Translations under genes and position numbers: made by a program
The notes under the pieces: generated by a model
The model's database searches: none
Told to the model about the DNA's origin: nothing
What the model saw: only the letters and a program-made list of their open reading frames with translations
Assembly: GCA_910588075.1 (NCBI GenBank)
Contig: CAJUOS010000018.1
Coordinates: 1-37,230 of the forward strand
Origin: an uncultured Erysipelotrichaceae bacterium
GTDB lineage: Bacteria > Bacillota_I > Bacilli_A > Erysipelotrichales > Coprobacillaceae
Length of the DNA stretch: 37,230 bases
Direction of reading: 5' to 3'
Shown here: positions 32,904 through 37,230 of the stretch, piece by piece
Position numbering within the stretch: the stretch's first letter is position 1
Layout of the letters: every line of letters begins with the position of its first letter

Positions 32904-34440
32904 CTTCTTGTGAATATCTCCTTTTTATGAATGAATAAATAAATTTAATAATAATTATTATAATTGTATTGAATATGAAAATATGTAGTAATTGTTTTCC
33001 TTCAATAGAAAATAGAGCAGTCGATTGGTAATATTGTTCATATGAAGGAACAAATGATATAAATGAATGTAATAAATTAAAAATTGTTTTTAATATACTT
33101 TCAATCATTAAATAATAATTGTGAAATATAAGATTAATTATTCCAAAAATTCCTGAATCTGCACGAAATTGATGAATAAAAGCAATGTTAAAAATAATCC
33201 CAATAAATAAAGTAAAGAATGATATTGATAAAATGTATAAAAAGTTTATAGAAAGACTTACAAATGAAAAATGATAATCATTACTTTCAAGATGGCTGTT
33301 TTTGATTAAAGGATTTTTAGTGTCTTGAATGACTTCTTTATCTGTTGATATTTCTGTTTCTTTCTTTTCTTTACTTTTTAATTGTTGTAAAAGTAGTGAA
33401 AGTTCTTTTTCTTCTTTTTCATCAAGAGAACGCATAATAGAAGCGTCTGATTTGCTTTCTTGACTATCCTTTTTTTCATCACTTTCAACTTTCTTTGTTA
33501 TTTTATTTTGAGATATATTCTCTTCTTTTTCATCATCAAATGAAAAGCGATGTAGTCGTTTTGACTTTACGTTTTGTATACTTTTCTTGTTTGATAGCTT
33601 ACCAGTATCTTCATTAAGTAGAGAAATATGATATTGATAAGTTTGTTCAATAACATTTAATACCTCATTATCATTATGATAAGTTTCAATGAGTTTTTGA
33701 TGAACATTGTCAATTTCTTCTTTTGACATATGATCATTCATACCTAAAATTGGAGAATATATTTGCATATCCTCATATCTTTCAAATAATAAAATATTTA
33801 AAACTTCAAATAAATTACTAACAGTTCTATAAGATATATTTTTCTCTTTAGATGAAGCCTTTACAAGATCCTCACAATAAATAGTATTCATATGAAGAGT
33901 AGAAGCAGCTTGTGATAAAGAGAGGAATGAAGAAATGACAAGGGTTTCTTCATGACTGACTTGAAAATAATCACGAATTGTTTCTAACATTTGTGTAGAT
34001 GGAAGAGGATGACTAGCTGTATCGCTTCCAATAATAAAATGGAACTTATTATATATTTTAGCTAATTTTAAATATTCCACAGCATCCTTTGTACGATGAG
34101 TAGAAAGAACTGCAATTTTAATATTCTTTTGTTGAGCATATTCAATAAGTTCTAATAAACCTTCTTTAGGACTTAAACCTTTATAATGAAGATATTGAAA
34201 TAATTCTCTTTCAATTCTTGCATTAAAAGGACCTATATCTATATTTTGGCTTAAAGGTAATCCTTTATACATATCATACATATTTGATAAGTGAGAATAG
34301 AATTCTTTTTTATCTAATTGAACATTTTTACTATAACAATAATGTTTATAATAATTATAACGATATCTATTTAAGTCAAAAATCACTCCATCAAGAGGTA
34401 TAATAAATAATTTTATATTTTGTATTGTTTGATTATACAT
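32896..34440 (-). CDS. Membrane-anchored HAD-fold protein lacking catalytic residues
   Basis: Protein of 514 residues. Residues about 8-200 align with the beta-phosphoglucomutase/phosphoglycolate phosphatase branch of HAD enzymes, but the active site is lost. Motif I reads IIPLDGVIFD, with P15 where the nucleophilic Asp should be (D17 is kept). Motif II VLST (111-114) remains. Motif III reads SHPLP with H144 replacing the Lys, and motif IV reads VISSFLSLS with S170-S171 replacing the acidic pair. A charged, low-complexity linker (about 275-385) leads to two or three membrane segments (about 395-424, possibly 431-460, and 482-506) and a basic tail. Start 34440 with GGTGGTGAG upstream. It overlaps and probably couples to the PAP2 phosphatase gene. 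A binding or regulatory role is inferred. Confidence 0.75.
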   Translation of the reverse strand: MYNQTIQNIKLFIIPLDGVIFDLNRYRYNYYKHYCYSKNVQLDKKEFYSHLSNMYDMYKGLPLSQNIDIGPFNARIERELFQYLHYKGLSPKEGLLELIEYAQQKNIKIAVLSTHRTKDAVEYLKLAKIYNKFHFIIGSDTASHPLPSTQMLETIRDYFQVSHEETLVISSFLSLSQAASTLHMNTIYCEDLVKASSKEKNISYRTVSNLFEVLNILLFERYEDMQIYSPILGMNDHMSKEEIDNVHQKLIETYHNDNEVLNVIEQTYQYHISLLNEDTGKLSNKKSIQNVKSKRLHRFSFDDEKEENISQNKITKKVESDEKKDSQESKSDASIMRSLDEKEEKELSLLLQQLKSKEKKETEISTDKEVIQDTKNPLIKNSHLESNDYHFSFVSLSINFLYILSISFFTLFIGIIFNIAFIHQFRADSGIFGIINLIFHNYYLMIESILKTIFNLLHSFISFVPSYEQYYQSTALFSIEGKQLLHIFIFNTIIIIIIKFIYSFIKRRYSQEDA

Positions 34441-34458
34441 ATTCTCACCACCTTTTTC

Positions 34459-34467
34459 ATTATATCA
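34459..34467 (-). promoter_or_regulatory. Extended -10 promoter of the HAD-like/PAP2 pair
   Basis: On the minus strand TGA is followed by TATAAT (34464-34459), about 18 bases before the start codon. The -35 box is weak. Confidence 0.55.
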
Positions 34468-34498
34468 AATATTCTATAATTATTCCATTTAAAATAAC

Positions 34499-34527
34499 TT
34501 GATTTTATAAGTAAGATAGTGTATTAT
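34499..34527 (+). promoter_or_regulatory. Promoter of tRNA-Lys
   Basis: TTGATT (34499-34504), 17-bp spacer, TATTAT (34522-34527), 15 bases before the mature tRNA 5' end. Confidence 0.65.
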
Positions 34528-34542
34528 ATATTCGTTGATGAA

Positions 34543-34618
34543 CTCTCCTTAGCTCAGCTGGCAGAGCATCTGACTCTTAATCAGAGGGTCCACGGTTCGA
34601 ACCCGTGAGGGGAGACCA
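34543..34618 (+). tRNA. tRNA-Lys (anticodon CTT)
   Basis: A complete 76-base cloverleaf. The acceptor stem CTCTCCT pairs with AGGGGAG (one T-G pair). D arm GCTC/GAGC. The anticodon stem TCTGA/TCAGA has loop CTCTTAA, anticodon CTT. The T arm carries GTTCGAAC, and CCA is encoded (34616-34618). Confidence 0.96.
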
Positions 34619-34629
34619 ATTTATCAATG

Positions 34630-34662
34630 AAATGTAGATTTCTAAAGAGATCTACATTTTTT
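34630..34662 (+). terminator. Terminator after tRNA-Lys
   Basis: The arms AATGTAGAT and ATCTACATT pair perfectly around a short A-rich loop that can pair further (TCT/AGA). Followed by six T's. Confidence 0.8.
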
Positions 34663-35036
34663 AATACAAAAAATATAAGAAGCTTTGTGTGTGCTTAATT
34701 TATTTATAGACTAAAAAAATAATTTTAAAGTGTAAAAAGTTTGATAAAGATAATTTTAAGAATAATATTATTTATAACGGATAGTATAAATTATAAAATA
34801 GAATAATTGATAAATTTAGAATATAAAGAAGTCATAGAAAGATAAATTTCTTATACATTATTAATAAATATCTGAGAAGTAATACAAAAGGTTTATTTAA
34901 AATATGACAATGATATATTGAAGTTCTTTATAGATATTTTGTTGTTGTATGAAATTTTTACAATAACATTGATAATAGAATATGAGCTTTTGTAATATAC
35001 ATAATAACAACATTTTAAAATTATTTTATTTGGTTA
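34663..35036. other. AT-rich non-coding stretch between tRNA-Lys and tRNA-Ser
   Basis: About 370 bases, strikingly AT-rich even for this genome. No open reading frame with a ribosome-binding site, no convincing hairpin and no tRNA-like fold was seen. It separates the tRNA-Lys unit from the Ser-Asp unit, which has its own promoter. Confidence 0.6.
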
Positions 35037-35065
35037 TTGAAATTGAAAAAAATATATGCTATTAT
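35037..35065 (+). promoter_or_regulatory. Promoter of the tRNA-Ser/tRNA-Asp unit
   Basis: TTGAAA (35037-35042), 17-bp spacer, TATTAT (35060-35065) preceded by TGC, 15 bases before tRNA-Ser. Confidence 0.7.
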
Positions 35066-35080
35066 ATTAAAGCAAATGCT

Positions 35081-35171
35081 GGAGACATACTCAAGAGGCT
35101 GAAGAGGCGCCCCTGCTAAGGGTGTAGGTCGGGAAACTGGCGCGAGGGTTCAAATCCCTCTGTCTCCGCCA
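35081..35171 (+). tRNA. tRNA-Ser (anticodon GCT)
   Basis: A 91-base class II tRNA. Acceptor stem GGAGACA with TGTCTCC. The anticodon loop is CTGCTAA (anticodon GCT), followed by a long variable arm typical of tRNA-Ser. T arm GGTTCAAATCC, discriminator G, encoded CCA (35169-35171). Confidence 0.96.
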
Positions 35172-35178
35172 TTTAATT

Positions 35179-35255
35179 GGTCTGGTAGTTCAGTTGGTTA
35201 GAATGCCGCCCTGTCACGGCGGAGGTCGCGGGTTCGAGTCCCGTCCAGACCGCCA
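35179..35255 (+). tRNA. tRNA-Asp (anticodon GTC)
   Basis: A 77-base tRNA. Acceptor stem GGTCTGG with CCAGACC. Anticodon loop CTGTCAC (anticodon GTC) on a GC-rich stem. T arm GGTTCGAGTCC, discriminator G and encoded CCA. It lies 7 bases after tRNA-Ser in the same transcript. Confidence 0.96.
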
Positions 35256-35265
35256 ATATATTAGT

Positions 35266-35291
35266 AACTAGGATGAATCCTAGTTTTTTTA
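35266..35291 (+). terminator. Terminator of the tRNA-Ser/Asp unit
   Basis: An 8-bp perfect stem (35266-35273 with 35278-35285), TGAA loop and a T run to 35291. Confidence 0.85.
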
Positions 35292-35372
35292 TTTCTATGT
35301 AGGATTAATCGTTTTAAGGAAAAATAATATAAATAAAAAAGTGAAAATCATTGTTTGATAATCACTAGTTAT

Positions 35373-35825
35373 TTATGAGCATATTTCTTGACTATCTAAA
35401 ATAATAGTTACTGGACCATCATTAAGTAAAGAAACTTTCATATCTGCACCAAATACTCCTGTTTCTAAATGAATATTTTTATCTATTATTTTTTGATTAA
35501 AGTATTCATAAAGTGAAATAGCAATATCTGGTCTAGCAGCATTGGTAAATCCAGGTCTTCTCCCTTTTTTACAATCTGCATAAAGTGTAAATTGCGAAAT
35601 AGAAAGGATACTTCCTTTAATATCTAATAAAGAAAGATTCATTTTACCTTGTTCATCTTCAAATACTCTAAGGTTAATAAGTTTATCAATCATCTTATCT
35701 ATAATTGTTGTGTTATCAGTAGATGTAAATCCAACAAGTACCATAAATCCTTTTTCTATTTGACCATGAATTTCTTTATTGATTTCAACAGAACTATGTT
35801 TAACTCTTTGTATAACAATTTTCAC
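35373..35825 (-). CDS. dtd: D-aminoacyl-tRNA deacylase
   Basis: Removes D-amino acids wrongly attached to tRNAs, in the cytosol as a dimer. The 150 residues have the two signature motifs of the family: SQFTLYAD followed by KKGRRPGFTNAARP, and NDGPVT near the C-terminus (the cross-subunit N-x-G-P-x-T site). The start is taken as GTG at 35825, giving the usual VKIVIQRVKHSSV beginning, with AGGAGAG about 6 bases upstream. An in-frame ATG at 35846 would add seven residues that encode this ribosome-binding site. Transcribed away from rarA from a promoter that overlaps the rarA promoter. In many Bacillota dtd follows relA; here it stands alone. Confidence 0.95.
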   Translation of the reverse strand: MKIVIQRVKHSSVEINKEIHGQIEKGFMVLVGFTSTDNTTIIDKMIDKLINLRVFEDEQGKMNLSLLDIKGSILSISQFTLYADCKKGRRPGFTNAARPDIAISLYEYFNQKIIDKNIHLETGVFGADMKVSLLNDGPVTIILDSQEICS

Positions 35826-35856
35826 GATTTCTCTCCTATCATTCATTTTATAAAAA

Positions 35857-35875
35857 TGTTATACTTATTATATCA
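35857..35875. promoter_or_regulatory. Back-to-back -10 boxes of dtd and rarA
   Basis: Plus strand: TGT + TATACT (35857-35865) for rarA. Minus strand: TGA + TATAAT (35875-35867) for dtd. The two extended -10 elements are one base apart, so RNA polymerase can probably serve only one at a time. Confidence 0.5.
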
Positions 35876-35901
35876 AATTTTAAAGAAAAAGGAAGATAAT
35901 T

Positions 35902-37179
35902 ATGGGAAAGACATTAGCCTATCGTATGAGACCAACTTCATTAAAAAACATAATAGGGCAAAAACATATTGTAGGAGAACAAGCAATTTTTACACAGTTT
36001 GTTCGTAAAAAGCATCCTATGTCGACAATTTTATATGGTCCACCTGGTTGTGGAAAAACAACATTAGCAAGTGCATTAGCTAATGACTTAGATATTCCAT
36101 ATCGTATTTTTAATGCTTCAACTGGAAATAAAAAACAAATGGATATTATTATTGAAGAAGCTAAATTGAGTGGTGAAATGTTTGTTATTATTGATGAGGT
36201 ACATCGTCTAAATAAAGATAAGCAAGATCATCTATTACCATATATAGAAAATGGTTTACTAATTATTGCGGGTTGTACAACAGCCAATCCATATCATTCA
36301 ATTAATCCTGCGATTCGTTCACGATGTCAAATTATAGAAGTAAAACCTTTAACCAAAGAAGAAGTAGTTGATGGATTACAATATGCATTAATAAGTGAGC
36401 AGGGGTTAGATAATGAATATAAGGTGGAAGATGAAGTATTAGAATATATAGCAAATTTGAGTAGTGGAGATATACGCTATGCTTATAATTGTTTAGAAAT
36501 GGCTAGTATCTTATGTAATAACGAAATGATTACTTTAGAAAATGTTAAAACTTTTTTATCAAGGGCAAATGCTCAATATGATAAAGATGATGATCAATAC
36601 TATGATACATTAAGTGGTCTTCAAAAATCTATCAGAGGAAGTGATCCCAATGGAGCAATGTATTATTTAGGAAAGCTAATAGAAGCTAATGATATAGACT
36701 CATTAGAACGTAGAGTTATTACAACAGCGTATGAAGATATTGGTTTGGCAAATCCAAATGCATGTATGAGAGCAGTCGTAGCATTCCAAGCTGCAAAAGT
36801 TATAGGTTTTCCAGAAGCAAGAATACCTATTGCTAGTGCAATTATTGATTTGTGTCTATCACCAAAATCAAAATCATCTGAGGCAGCTATTGATGCTGCA
36901 TTACAATCGTTATCTATTCATCCTTATAAAGCTCCATCATATTTACGAATGACACCAGTAGGATTAGATGAGGATGAAAGATATAATTATAGTCGACCAG
37001 AATTATGGGAATATATTCAATATCTTCCAGAAGCATTAAAAAATGAACAATTTTATGTTCCATGGATGACAAGTTCTTACGAAAAAGCTTTAGCAGAAAA
37101 TTATAGAAGAATTCTAAAACATGGAAGAACAAGTCAAATCAAGAAATTAAACCATATAAAAAGTGATCAAAAACAGTAA
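35902..37179 (+). CDS. rarA: Replication-associated recombination protein A (AAA+ ATPase)
   Basis: AAA+ ATPase of the RarA/MgsA (WRNIP1) family, 425 residues, which acts at stalled replication forks with SSB. Walker A GPPGCGKTT (46-54), Walker B VIIDEVHR (95-102, D98-E99), and sensor-1 CTTANP with the arginine-finger region SRCQIIEVKPL. The C-terminal RarA-specific tetramerisation part has YYLGKLIEAND, RRVITTAYEDIGLANPNA, PEARIPIASAIIDLC and PYKAPSYLRM. ATG 35902 with AAAGGAAG upstream. The protein is full length. The A-rich repeats after its stop do not look like a terminator for this strand. Confidence 0.96.
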   Translation: MGKTLAYRMRPTSLKNIIGQKHIVGEQAIFTQFVRKKHPMSTILYGPPGCGKTTLASALANDLDIPYRIFNASTGNKKQMDIIIEEAKLSGEMFVIIDEVHRLNKDKQDHLLPYIENGLLIIAGCTTANPYHSINPAIRSRCQIIEVKPLTKEEVVDGLQYALISEQGLDNEYKVEDEVLEYIANLSSGDIRYAYNCLEMASILCNNEMITLENVKTFLSRANAQYDKDDDQYYDTLSGLQKSIRGSDPNGAMYYLGKLIEANDIDSLERRVITTAYEDIGLANPNACMRAVVAFQAAKVIGFPEARIPIASAIIDLCLSPKSKSSEAAIDAALQSLSIHPYKAPSYLRMTPVGLDEDERYNYSRPELWEYIQYLPEALKNEQFYVPWMTSSYEKALAENYRRILKHGRTSQIKKLNHIKSDQKQ

Positions 37180-37190
37180 ACCAACAAAAA

Positions 37191-37220
37191 AATAAAAAAA
37201 GATAAAAAAAGATAAAAAAA
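37191..37220. repeat. Three tandem 10-bp A-rich repeats
   Basis: Units of (G/A)ATAAAAAAA at 37191, 37201 and 37211, just after rarA. Read on the minus strand they are T tracts and might be the tail of a terminator for a gene beyond the window edge. Confidence 0.6.
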
Positions 37221-37230
37221 GACTTTACAA

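Noticed and set aside
32622..32930. 102-codon plus-strand open frame over the PAP2 gene
   Set aside because: Antisense to a gene with complete PAP2 motifs and without its own ribosome-binding site.
35649..36008. 119-codon plus-strand open frame spanning the dtd/rarA junction
   Set aside because: It overlaps both dtd (antisense) and rarA (other frame), both of which have clear family motifs.
1..37230. CRISPR arrays, insertion sequences, prophage genes
   Set aside because: No spaced direct repeats of CRISPR type, no transposase, integrase or phage structural genes were recognised; the only tandem repeats are the 36-bp coding units and the 10-bp A-rich units.

Overview
The window is about 37 kb of very AT-rich DNA (roughly 30% GC by eye) with strong Shine-Dalgarno sites, TTGACA/TATAAT-type promoters (often with an extended TGn -10), tRNA genes that encode their CCA ends, and wall teichoic acid genes. 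This points to a low-GC Gram-positive (Bacillota). The style of the membrane and surface proteins suggests an Erysipelotrichia/Coprobacillaceae-type gut bacterium, but that placement is inference. No phage, insertion sequence, CRISPR array or rRNA was seen.

Left part (1-12.3 kb), mostly housekeeping: a DUF975-like membrane protein overlapping proB, then proA (proline synthesis). A MarR regulator follows with a perfect-consensus promoter and a coupled heterodimeric ABC exporter that has one degenerate ATP site. Then come a stand-alone acyl carrier protein, a CorA-type ion channel, a SpoVB/MurJ-like flippase on the minus strand, and pyrF-pyrE.

Central part (12.4-30.3 kb), a cell-envelope polymer locus of the teichoic acid type. 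TagG/TagH-like exporter genes are followed by a polysaccharide pyruvyl transferase homologue, a tiny two-TM protein, and a minus-strand TagF/TagB-like polymerase. Next is an operon: acyltransferase, IspD/TarI-like cytidylyltransferase, short-chain dehydrogenase, tarI, tarJ. Then come a 1254-residue secreted surface protein with seven DxDxDG repeats and three more TagF/TagB-like transferases. TarI/TarJ should supply CDP-ribitol. The extra cytidylyltransferase/dehydrogenase pair could supply a second CDP-polyol, with the pneumococcal CDP-arabinitol (Abp1/Abp2) pathway as the closest precedent I know. TagG/H would export the polymer. The pyruvyl transferase and acyltransferase may decorate it.

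Right part (30.3-37.2 kb): a MazF/NdoA-type endoribonuclease with no antitoxin beside it, a second DUF975-like protein, a CPBP-family membrane protease, and a minus-strand pair. That pair is a PAP2 phosphatase and a membrane-anchored HAD-fold protein that has lost its catalytic residues. Then tRNA-Lys, tRNA-Ser and tRNA-Asp, dtd (minus) and rarA.

The observations most worth a second look are the putative second CDP-polyol pathway beside TarIJ, the membrane-anchored pseudo-HAD protein coupled to PAP2, the surface protein with an atypical C-terminal anchor, and the lone MazF.
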